A stretch of DNA of 7,111 bases from the NCBI GenBank assembly GCA_904502265.1, contig CAJGDT010000085.1, forward strand, positions 1 through 7,111, in the 5' to 3' direction. The number at the start of each line of letters is the position of its first letter. The stretch's first letter is position 1. The translations under genes and the position numbers were made by a program. This stretch comes from an uncultured Barnesiella sp. (GTDB lineage: Bacteria; Bacteroidota; Bacteroidia; Bacteroidales; Barnesiellaceae_A). Shown piece after piece: positions 1 through 5,768 of this stretch. The notes under the pieces are model-generated. The model saw only the letters and a list, made by a program, of their open reading frames with translations. It searched no databases and was not told the DNA's origin.

Positions 1-54
1 CTCTACGTTAGTTAAAAATTCACGAATAGTTACGAGTTTTTCTTGATCTTTCAT
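1..54 (-). CDS. N-terminal fragment of an unidentified small protein (possibly DUF2007-like), truncated by window edge
   Basis: An open frame begins with ATG at 54-52 on the minus strand and reads MKDQEKLVTIREFLTNVE before leaving the window. It is too short for the open frame itself to be evidence. The support is a well-formed Bacteroidetes-type promoter about 26 nt upstream (80-110) and its position just downstream of the dihydrouridine synthase gene on the same strand. There is no Shine-Dalgarno sequence, which is common in this phylum. The opening pattern (K-L-V-T-I-x-x-F followed by a short polar stretch) resembles from memory the start of small DUF2007 proteins, in which a first beta-strand leads into an E/A-rich helix. 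With 18 residues this is only a suggestion, and the function is unknown. Confidence 0.5.
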   Translation of the reverse strand, partial: MKDQEKLVTIREFLTNVE

Positions 55-79
55 GGTGATAGTAGGTTGTGGTTTATCG

Positions 80-110
80 CAAATATATAAATAAAAACGA
101 GGTAATGCAA
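80..110 (-). promoter_or_regulatory. Bacteroidetes-type promoter for the left-edge gene
   Basis: Read on the minus strand, a TTG (+ strand 108-110, preceded by G, so GTTG against consensus TTTG) is followed after exactly 20 nt by TATATTTG (+ strand 80-87), a full match to the TAnnTTTG -7 element of the Bacteroidetes primary sigma factor. Transcription would start near 72-75, giving a leader of roughly 20 nt before the ATG at 54. It lies in the 102-bp gap after the dihydrouridine synthase stop, so the left-edge gene can be expressed independently. No mapped start site is available. Confidence 0.6.
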
Positions 111-156
111 CTAATGTATGCTTATTTGTGTTAATATATCACGTCTTATTCCTGCT

Positions 157-1116
157 CTACATCAATTCCGTATTGTTACAATCGGCATGCCAAGAGGCGA
201 ATAGTTGCTCGGTTGCTATCTGATATTGCCGTGCTGATGATGATTTTATTACCAATTTACGTTCTTTGCGCGGAGCTTGTGGAAGAAAATATTCCCATAA
301 CGCGTGCGCTCGTTGCATGAGTTGACTCTCGCCTTGCGATGTGGCTTGCAGTTCATTGTATAATGCATTGTGGAAGGCGTGAGTGCGTTCTATAATCTCG
401 CTGTTCGATGGTGCTTTGTCACTTGTAAGTAAAGTCGATAAGTAGGGTCTTGCCAGCAATCCACGCCCCAACATTATGTCCTCGATAGTTGGAAATTGTG
501 ACTTAAATCGTTCTATATCAGCCACAGTATTTAAGTCGCCGTTATAGATGATTTTGTGAGAGCATTTCAGACGAAATTCCTCAAAAGCCTTTATATCTAC
601 GCTGCCTTTGTATTGTTGTCGTCCTATGCGCGGGTGCAATGCTATGTGTGTAAGAGTAGTATCGTTAAGTATGTCAATCAGTTCGCGCCATTCGTCGGGT
701 TCTTGCCAGCCTAAGCGCATCTTGACTGAGAATTGCATCTCGGGATAAGCCTTCGTCGCTTGCATCAGTTCGGCAACCATCTCTTTATGAGGTAATAGTC
801 CCGATCCTCGGCCATGTAACGCCACCGGCGGAAATGGGCAGCCCATATTGATGTCGGCACGCTTATAGCCATTGCTCAAGAATAGTTCGGTTAGTCGTTG
901 AAGTTCTTCCGCATCTCGGGGCAGCATTTGTGGTATTACCGGTGTGTTGACATTGTTTTCTAAAGCAATGTCTGATAAGTCGCGTCTACGAAAGTCACCC
1001 TTCTCTATACGAACAAATGGGGTATAGTAACATTCAACACCGCCCCACATTGTATGGTGCAGTCGGCGATAAAGAGCGGTTGTGTAACCTTGTAATGGTG
1101 CGAAGTGTATATCCAT
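157..1116 (-). CDS. dus: tRNA-dihydrouridine synthase (Dus family, FMN-dependent)
   Basis: This 319-residue protein should reduce a specific uridine in tRNA to dihydrouridine in the cytoplasm, using FMN and NADPH. It shows the Dus TIM-barrel signatures in order: APLQG near residue 6, a Q-M-L segment at 63-65, NMGCP at 90-94 with the expected catalytic Cys93, VKMRLGW at 131-137 with the FMN-contacting Lys132, HPRIGRQQYKG at 161-171, NGD at 192-194 and MLGRGLLARP at 215-224. The length is normal for the family. Residues after the catalytic Cys read FPPVALHGRGSG rather than the usual K-rich stretch, so the position it modifies (DusA, B or C type) cannot be assigned. The start at 1116 is supported by AGGA (+ strand 1121-1124) 4 nt upstream and by the APLQG motif close to the N-terminus. 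An intrinsic terminator lies just upstream, so transcription must come by readthrough or from the end of dnaJ. Family assignment is firm. Confidence 0.94.
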   Translation of the reverse strand: MDIHFAPLQGYTTALYRRLHHTMWGGVECYYTPFVRIEKGDFRRRDLSDIALENNVNTPVIPQMLPRDAEELQRLTELFLSNGYKRADINMGCPFPPVALHGRGSGLLPHKEMVAELMQATKAYPEMQFSVKMRLGWQEPDEWRELIDILNDTTLTHIALHPRIGRQQYKGSVDIKAFEEFRLKCSHKIIYNGDLNTVADIERFKSQFPTIEDIMLGRGLLARPYLSTLLTSDKAPSNSEIIERTHAFHNALYNELQATSQGESQLMQRAHALWEYFLPQAPRKERKLVIKSSSARQYQIATEQLFASWHADCNNTELM

Positions 1117-1126
1117 AATATCCTGT

Positions 1127-1161
1127 AAAAAAATAGGTTACCGAAATAACGGTAACCTATT
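1127..1161 (-). terminator. Intrinsic (Rho-independent) terminator after dnaJ
   Basis: A perfect 12-bp inverted repeat (AATAGGTTACCG at 1132-1143 and CGGTAACCTATT at 1150-1161) encloses a 6-nt loop (1144-1149). On the minus strand the stem is followed by an uninterrupted run of seven T (+ strand A at 1127-1133, overlapping the base of the stem), the standard intrinsic-terminator layout. The stem begins 4 nt after the dnaJ stop codon. There is no T tract on the plus-strand side, so it acts only on leftward transcription and should end the grpE-dnaJ transcript. The T run ends 10 nt before the dus start codon. Confidence 0.9.
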
Positions 1162-1165
1162 GTGA

Positions 1166-2356
1166 TTATGGTTCAAAAATATTTTTCGCTTGTTGCCATA
1201 CACGCTCTTTGGCTTCGGCAGTAGGTTTTATGTCGTTCATGTCACGCATAGCCTCAATGCGTTGTTTTTCCTCGCGCGAGAGTTTCTCGGGTACGTAGAC
1301 TGACACATTTACAACCAGTGAGCCTATACCTCTATGGTTGTATATGGGAAGACCTTTGCCACGAAGTCCATATCGTTTACCCGGTTGAGTTCCGGGTTCT
1401 ATTTTAATCTTAGCTGTACCATCGAGAGTAGGTATATCTACAGTACCACCCAATGCAGCAGTGGGGTAGTCGAGTAGCAAGTTGTAAACGATATCGTTTC
1501 CACGGCGTTCAAAGTCGGGGTGTTTCTCTTCAGAGAAGAATAGGTAAAGATCGCCATACTCTCCACCGCGACGAGGTGCGTTACCCTTGCCTTCAATGGG
1601 CATTTGCATACCTCCTACAACACCGGCAGGGATGTGTACAGTTGTAATTTCCTCTTTGCGAACTATGCCCTCGCCATTGCAATGGGGGCATTTGGTCGAT
1701 ATGCGTTTACCTTCGCCTTCACAATCAGGACAAGATGTAATTACCTGTTGTACACCGCCAAACATGGTGCGTTGTGCTCTCATTACACGACCTTGACCCT
1801 TACATGTAGCACATGTGGTAAAGGCAGTGCCATCTTTGGCACCTGTGCCATTACAGTGTGAGCAAGCTACATAGCGAGTGTATTTCAATTTCTTGTCGCA
1901 GCCATTAGCTATATCGTTGAGTGTAAGTTTTACATTCATACGCAAGTTGCCACCTACACGACGTTGACGGCTGTCGCCATAACTGCTTCCACCGCCACCG
2001 AAAAAGCTGTCGAATATACTTCCACCGCCACCAAAACCACCAAATAGGTCGTTCAAGTGCGAAAGGATGTCATCCATTGAGCCATTGTAGCTATATCCGC
2101 CACCACCGGGGCCTCCCAATCCTTGGTGGCCAAATTGGTCATATCGAGCGCGTTTGTTTTCGTCACTCAATACTTCATAAGCCTCAGCAGCTTCTTTAAA
2201 TTTCTCTTCGGCATTCTTCTTCTCCTCCTCCGATGCTGTAGACCATTTATCGGGGTGAAATTGGATTGCTTTTTTGCGATAGGCTTTTTTTATCTCATCG
2301 GCTGTTGCCGACTTGGCAACTTCCAGTACTTCGTAGTAATCTCTTTTCTCGGCCAT
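1166..2356 (-). CDS. dnaJ: Molecular chaperone DnaJ (Hsp40, class A)
   Basis: This is the J-domain co-chaperone that delivers unfolded clients to DnaK and stimulates its ATPase in the cytoplasm. The 396 residues show the complete class A layout: J domain at about 6-75 with HPD at 34-36; a glycine/phenylalanine-rich linker at about 80-125 containing a DIF-like MDDILSHLNDLF helix; four CxxCxGxG zinc-binding motifs at 165-172, 182-189, 209-216 and 223-230, which bind two zinc ions; and a C-terminal beta-sandwich client-binding and dimerisation region to the end. The loop after HPD is several residues longer than in E. coli DnaJ (KWSTASEEEKKNAEE before KFKE). The gene starts 13 bp after the grpE stop and ends in a strong terminator, so it is the last gene of a grpE-dnaJ operon. 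No Shine-Dalgarno is seen before the ATG, and translational coupling to grpE is likely. dnaK is not adjacent. Confidence 0.98.
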   Translation of the reverse strand: MAEKRDYYEVLEVAKSATADEIKKAYRKKAIQFHPDKWSTASEEEKKNAEEKFKEAAEAYEVLSDENKRARYDQFGHQGLGGPGGGGYSYNGSMDDILSHLNDLFGGFGGGGSIFDSFFGGGGSSYGDSRQRRVGGNLRMNVKLTLNDIANGCDKKLKYTRYVACSHCNGTGAKDGTAFTTCATCKGQGRVMRAQRTMFGGVQQVITSCPDCEGEGKRISTKCPHCNGEGIVRKEEITTVHIPAGVVGGMQMPIEGKGNAPRRGGEYGDLYLFFSEEKHPDFERRGNDIVYNLLLDYPTAALGGTVDIPTLDGTAKIKIEPGTQPGKRYGLRGKGLPIYNHRGIGSLVVNVSVYVPEKLSREEKQRIEAMRDMNDIKPTAEAKERVWQQAKNIFEP

Positions 2357-2369
2357 AATGCTGAATATA

Positions 2370-2978
2370 TTATTGTGCTACAACCACTTTGGGGAAACGT
2401 ATAACTACGTCGTTGAGTGTGTAACCCTTTTGAGTACAGTCTATTATCTTACCCTTTTGTTCGGGTTCAAACGCGGGTATTTGGGCTATTGCCTCGTGCT
2501 TATCGGCGTCAAATTCTACTCCTATGGTTTCCATTTCTTTCACACCGTTTTGTTCAAGGTATGCACGGAATTTGTTGTATATGAGCTCAACACCGGTCTT
2601 CAATGCCTCTACGTCATTGCTGTTTGCCATAGCCTGCATGGCTCGCTCAAAGTCGTCGATAACAGGCAAGATAGCTTTCATGCAGCTCTCGCCACCGGTC
2701 TTTATTAAGTCGGCCTTTTCACGAAGTGTGCGACGGCGGTAGTTGTCAAACTCTGCCATCAAGCGCAGATAATCATCTTTTTGTTTTTCGATTTGAGCTT
2801 TCAAGTCGTCAACTTCGGCTGTCAGTTTGGCAGTCTCATCCATTTCCTCTACAGGTAGTTCTTCGGCAGGCTCCATATCTTGCTCTGCACCCTCTGCTGT
2901 AGGGGTATCTGTGATGTCTATATTAATATCTTTGTTTTCAGTATCTTGCGATTGTTTTTCTTTTGTTTTCTTGCTCAT
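2370..2978 (-). CDS. grpE: Nucleotide exchange factor GrpE
   Basis: GrpE releases ADP from DnaK, completing the chaperone cycle that DnaJ starts; it acts as a cytoplasmic dimer. The 202-residue protein has a disordered acidic N-terminus (about 1-48, rich in E, D, T and P), a long coiled-coil helix (about 50-95, including DDYLRLMAEFDNYRRR), the VIDDFERAM segment at 106-114, and the C-terminal beta domain with the family signature from about 138 to 200 (FRAYLEQNGV, FDADKHEAI at 156-164, KGYTLNDVVIRFPKVVV at 184-200). The length is typical. The start at 2978 has no Shine-Dalgarno but an A-rich leader, usual in this phylum. It lies 118 bp downstream of ispE on the same strand and 13 bp before dnaJ. 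A candidate -7 element lies in that 118-bp gap. No CIRCE-type repeat (TTAGCACTC/GAGTGCTAA) is present, so HrcA control is not indicated here. Confidence 0.96.
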   Translation of the reverse strand: MSKKTKEKQSQDTENKDINIDITDTPTAEGAEQDMEPAEELPVEEMDETAKLTAEVDDLKAQIEKQKDDYLRLMAEFDNYRRRTLREKADLIKTGGESCMKAILPVIDDFERAMQAMANSNDVEALKTGVELIYNKFRAYLEQNGVKEMETIGVEFDADKHEAIAQIPAFEPEQKGKIIDCTQKGYTLNDVVIRFPKVVVAQ

Positions 2979-3045
2979 ATCTATTTTGTTTTATATTTCA
3001 CATAATGAGGTGCAACTACATTGCCGTTGTCACATTATTAAATAA

Positions 3046-3053
3046 CAAAAATA
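3046..3053 (-). promoter_or_regulatory. Candidate -7 promoter element for grpE-dnaJ
   Basis: On the minus strand this reads TATTTTTG, a full match to the Bacteroidetes TAnnTTTG -7 element, inside the ispE-grpE gap and about 68 nt before the grpE start codon. The region 19-21 nt upstream (around 3073-3078) has no TTG, so the -33 half is missing. Either this is a weak promoter, it relies on an alternative sigma factor or activator, or grpE is read through from ispE. No ispE terminator is visible between 3054 and 3096, so readthrough is possible. Confidence 0.35.
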
Positions 3054-3096
3054 TTGCCAAAGAGCTGTTCTATGGGCTTGTATGTCATAAAGTCAG

Positions 3097-3915
3097 CTAC
3101 ACCTTGCATTCGCCATGCCACACAAAGCAATCGTCAAATGTGTTGGCAAAATTGGCTTCGTTGTCAAAGATACCAAATACCGATGAGCCTGAGCCCGACA
3201 TCGAGGCATATACAGCTCCCATATCATACATGCGTTGTTTGATTGCTGCTATTTGAGGATAAGTCGGGAATACGCTTTTTTCAAAATCATTCGACACGCA
3301 ATCTTTCCATTGTTCAATGGGGTTTGCAAGTCCCTTGTCAAGAGGTGTTTGCGGATTTTGTGGCACCACATGAGCATAAGCTTCAGCTGTCGATACGGCT
3401 ATCGAAGGCTTTACGAGTACGATATACTTGCCTTTCAATGTAAATGGGGTCGATGTAAAGCAATCGCCAATACCGGTGGCTATGAGTGGACGGTTGTAAA
3501 TGAAGAACGGACAGTCGGCACCCAATCGAGCGGCTCGTTTAGCTAGTTCGTCATCGTCAAGCGGCAGGCTGAACATATCGCGCAACATCACCAGTGCATA
3601 TGCTGCATCGGCCGATCCTCCTCCCAGTCCTGCACCAAAGGGTATCACCTTGTGTAGATGTATCTCTACAGCCGGCAGGTTAAATTCACTTTCTAGCAAT
3701 CGGTAGGCTCGCATCACCAAGTTCTTTTCGGCCTCTCCATCTACAGCAATCCCCGTAACGGTTAGGGTTGTTGTATCACCCTTTGCGGGTACAATCTCCA
3801 GTATATCACGTAGTTCGATAGGGTAGAAGAGTGTTTCGAGGTTGTGATATCCGTCGGGTCGACGACTTGTGACGTATAGTCCTATATTTATTTTAGCGTT
3901 GGGAAATGTTATCAT
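3097..3915 (-). CDS. ispE: 4-diphosphocytidyl-2-C-methyl-D-erythritol kinase (IspE)
   Basis: IspE phosphorylates the 2-hydroxyl of 4-diphosphocytidyl-2-C-methyl-D-erythritol with ATP, the fourth step of the MEP route to isoprenoid precursors. It belongs to the GHMP kinase superfamily. In the 272-residue protein I see PNAKIN at 5-10 (Lys8 matching the conserved active-site lysine), DGYHNLETLF at 21-30, the ATP-binding glycine loop PFGAGLGGGSADAA at 92-105, LGADCPFF at 131-138 with the expected catalytic Asp134, and the C-terminal glycine motif MSGSGSSVFGIF at 239-250. The open frame extends 71 codons further upstream to 4128, but that part is not family-like, would overlap dnaB, and contains the ispE promoter. 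The Met at 3915, four residues before PNAKIN, is therefore the start. The gene diverges from dnaB and lies 118 bp before grpE. The assignment is firm. Confidence 0.96.
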   Translation of the reverse strand: MITFPNAKINIGLYVTSRRPDGYHNLETLFYPIELRDILEIVPAKGDTTTLTVTGIAVDGEAEKNLVMRAYRLLESEFNLPAVEIHLHKVIPFGAGLGGGSADAAYALVMLRDMFSLPLDDDELAKRAARLGADCPFFIYNRPLIATGIGDCFTSTPFTLKGKYIVLVKPSIAVSTAEAYAHVVPQNPQTPLDKGLANPIEQWKDCVSNDFEKSVFPTYPQIAAIKQRMYDMGAVYASMSGSGSSVFGIFDNEANFANTFDDCFVWHGECKV

Positions 3916-3938
3916 GAAAGTGCTTATTTTTACATTTG

Positions 3939-3970
3939 CAAAATTACACTTATTAGCCGACAATTGCAAC
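3939..3970 (-). promoter_or_regulatory. Bacteroidetes-type promoter for ispE
   Basis: On the minus strand GTTG (+ strand 3967-3970; consensus TTTG) is followed after 20 nt by TAATTTTG (+ strand 3939-3946), a full match to the TAnnTTTG -7 element. Expected initiation is near 3931-3934, leaving a leader of about 16-19 nt before the ATG at 3915. The fit of element, spacing and leader supports the 3915 start over upstream in-frame Met codons. Confidence 0.65.
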
Positions 3971-4053
3971 TGGTACATTGCATTGCGTGAGTTTTTCGTA
4001 GCATATACACATTTGTCGTTAATAGCACGTTGATAAAAAAGCATCGGTTTGTC

Positions 4054-4084
4054 TATGGTTATTCTCTTATTTTGTTTAATTTTG
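4054..4084 (+). promoter_or_regulatory. Candidate promoter for dnaB
   Basis: TAATTTTG at 4077-4084 is a full match to the Bacteroidetes -7 element TAnnTTTG. At 19 nt upstream lies TATG (4054-4057), matching the TTTG -33 consensus at three of four positions. A better TTTG at 4048-4051 is 25 nt away, which is too far. Initiation near 4090 would give a leader of about 28 nt containing the Shine-Dalgarno of dnaB. It faces away from the ispE promoter, with about 83 bp between the two (3971-4053). Confidence 0.5.
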
Positions 4085-4103
4085 TAACCACTGATATTAA
4101 AAT

Positions 4104-4109
4104 AAGGAG
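4104..4109 (+). promoter_or_regulatory. Strong Shine-Dalgarno sequence of dnaB
   Basis: AAGGAG (within TAAGGAGA) lies 8 nt before the ATG at 4118. It is a near-ideal anti-16S match at good spacing and the only such site in the window; the other starts have A/T-rich leaders or at most AGGA. It selects 4118 over the in-frame Met codons at 4127 and 4172. Confidence 0.75.
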
Positions 4110-4117
4110 AACAGCAT

Positions 4118-5701
4118 ATGGCACCCATGAAACGATATTCATCGCGAAATAGTAAAAAAGAGACAAACTATATGCCCGACATGTCGGAGTTGGGAAAGTT
4201 ACCGCCTCAAGACACTGAGGTCGAGGAGGCTGTTCTCGGTGCGCTCATGCTTGAGAAGGATGCCTATACTCGCATATGCGACATGCTCAAGCCTGAGTGT
4301 TTCTATGATCCGGCTAACCAAAAGATATACAAGGCAATAGCCGACTTGGCAGCCTATCAGCGCCCCATCGATATGCTCACCGTTACCGATCAATTGCGCA
4401 GTAACGGAACGCTCGACGAGGTGGGTGGTGCTTTGCGTATAAGCGAGTTGACCGGTCGTGTTGTATCGGCTTCGCACGTCGAGTATCATGCCCGCATCGT
4501 ATCGCAAAAGTATCTTGCTCGTGAGCTTATCTCTTTCTCGAGCGAAGTGCAAGCAAAGGCCTTTGACGACACGCAGGATGTCGACGACTTGATGCAACTG
4601 GCCGAGGAGAAGCTCTTCCGTATCTCGCAAAACAACCTCAAGAAGGATGTTGTGCAGATACGCCCTGTTATCGAAATGGCCATCAAGCAAATCGAGGAGG
4701 CCAAGAAGCGCGACAACAACATGAGTGGTCTTGCCACCGGATTTCATGATCTTGACAAGCTCACTTCGGGTTGGCAAAATTCCGACCTCATCATCATTGC
4801 AGCACGTCCTGCGATGGGTAAAACAGCCTTTGTGCTTTCTATGGCCAAGAATATGGCTGTCAATTACAACTCGCCTGTAGCAGTATTCTCGCTTGAGATG
4901 TCCAACCTTCAGTTGGTCAATCGTCTCATTGTCAACACCTGTGAAATTCCGGCCGACAACATCAAGCGCGGTAACCTCGAAGGCTGGCAGTGGGATCAGT
5001 TGCTCACCAAGGTCAACATTCTATACGAAGCTCCCTTGTATATCGACGACACGCCCAGTTTGTCGGTGTTTGAGTTACGTACCAAGGCACGCCGACTCGT
5101 GCGTGAGCATGGTGTCAAGATTATTATTATCGACTACTTGCAGTTGATGAACGCCAGCGGTATGGAGTATGGTAGCCGTGAGCAAGAGGTAAGTACTATC
5201 TCTCGTTCACTCAAGCAGTTGGCCAAAGAGTTGAACATTCCTATCATCGCACTATCACAGCTCAATCGTAGTGTCGAGAGCCGCGGTACCGGTAACGACG
5301 CCACAGGCAAGCGTCCGCAACTATCCGACTTGCGTGAGTCGGGAGCCATCGAGCAGGATGCCGATATGGTATGTTTCATACATCGTCCTGAGTATTACTT
5401 GAAGACCAGCGAAGATGGTGCTAACAACGACATCAGAGGTCTGGCCGAGATTATCATTGCCAAGCACCGTAATGGTGCTACCGATACGGTTAAGTTGCGC
5501 TTCCGTGGCGAGTTGGCACGATTTGAAAACTGGGACGAGAAGGATCGCATCCTCGACTCGGCATTCAATCGCACACCCACCGATGCCACCACTTCTATGC
5601 CTCAGCCACAGGCTCAATCGGTCATGGCATCCGATGCTATGAGCAAGATAGCAATGACACAGGAGGAATTCCTCAGTCGTCGCAATGAAGATGTATTGTA
5701 G
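4118..5701 (+). CDS. dnaB: Replicative DNA helicase DnaB
   Basis: DnaB is the hexameric 5'-3' helicase that unwinds DNA at the replication fork and recruits primase. The 527-residue protein has a basic, non-conserved N-terminal extension (about 1-28), the DnaB N-terminal helical domain (about 29-135, beginning PPQDTEVEEAVLGALML), a linker, and a RecA-like ATPase domain from about 200. Visible motifs are Walker A AARPAMGKT at 228-236, FSLEMS at 257-262, Walker B IIIIDYLQLM at 335-344, LSQLNRSVESR at 379-389, DLRESGAIEQDAD at 404-416 and AKHRNG at 448-453, followed by an arginine-containing LRFRGE strand. No intein interrupts the ATPase motifs. After about residue 475 comes a variable, Q/A/S/T/P-rich tail ending in a short helix (MTQEEFLSRRNED). 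Start choice rests on the Shine-Dalgarno at 4104-4109. It is probably transcribed from the promoter at 4054-4084; glgB follows after 67 bp. Confidence 0.98.
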   Translation: MAPMKRYSSRNSKKETNYMPDMSELGKLPPQDTEVEEAVLGALMLEKDAYTRICDMLKPECFYDPANQKIYKAIADLAAYQRPIDMLTVTDQLRSNGTLDEVGGALRISELTGRVVSASHVEYHARIVSQKYLARELISFSSEVQAKAFDDTQDVDDLMQLAEEKLFRISQNNLKKDVVQIRPVIEMAIKQIEEAKKRDNNMSGLATGFHDLDKLTSGWQNSDLIIIAARPAMGKTAFVLSMAKNMAVNYNSPVAVFSLEMSNLQLVNRLIVNTCEIPADNIKRGNLEGWQWDQLLTKVNILYEAPLYIDDTPSLSVFELRTKARRLVREHGVKIIIIDYLQLMNASGMEYGSREQEVSTISRSLKQLAKELNIPIIALSQLNRSVESRGTGNDATGKRPQLSDLRESGAIEQDADMVCFIHRPEYYLKTSEDGANNDIRGLAEIIIAKHRNGATDTVKLRFRGELARFENWDEKDRILDSAFNRTPTDATTSMPQPQAQSVMASDAMSKIAMTQEEFLSRRNEDVL

Positions 5702-5768
5702 AATTTACTATAAACACATAACCAACAGCTACTTATAGTCAACGGTTTTTATCAACAATAATGACATT

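Noticed and set aside
2123..2404. Plus-strand frame with a hydrophobic, membrane-like translation opposite the dnaJ start
   Set aside because: The hydrophobicity is the complement of Lys/Glu-rich J-domain codons. No promoter, leader or motif supports it, and dnaJ on the other strand is certain.
3054..3096. Terminator after ispE
   Set aside because: No stem longer than 3-5 bp can be drawn here on the minus strand, and the T-rich run belongs to the -7-like element. Readthrough into grpE remains possible.
2979..3096. CIRCE operator upstream of grpE
   Set aside because: I looked for TTAGCACTC-N9-GAGTGCTAA and found neither half.
4199..4777. 192-codon open frame on the minus strand inside dnaB
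   Set aside because: It lies wholly opposite a strongly conserved dnaB coding segment, has no recognisable motif, and leucine-rich antisense frames are common against this codon usage. Treated as a shadow.
5707..5750. Inverted repeat ACTATAA (5707-5713) / TTATAGT (5733-5739) followed by TTTTT, as a possible dnaB terminator
   Set aside because: The stem has 7 bp with only one G-C pair and a 19-nt loop, and the T run starts 6 nt after the stem. It is too weak to call as an intrinsic terminator.
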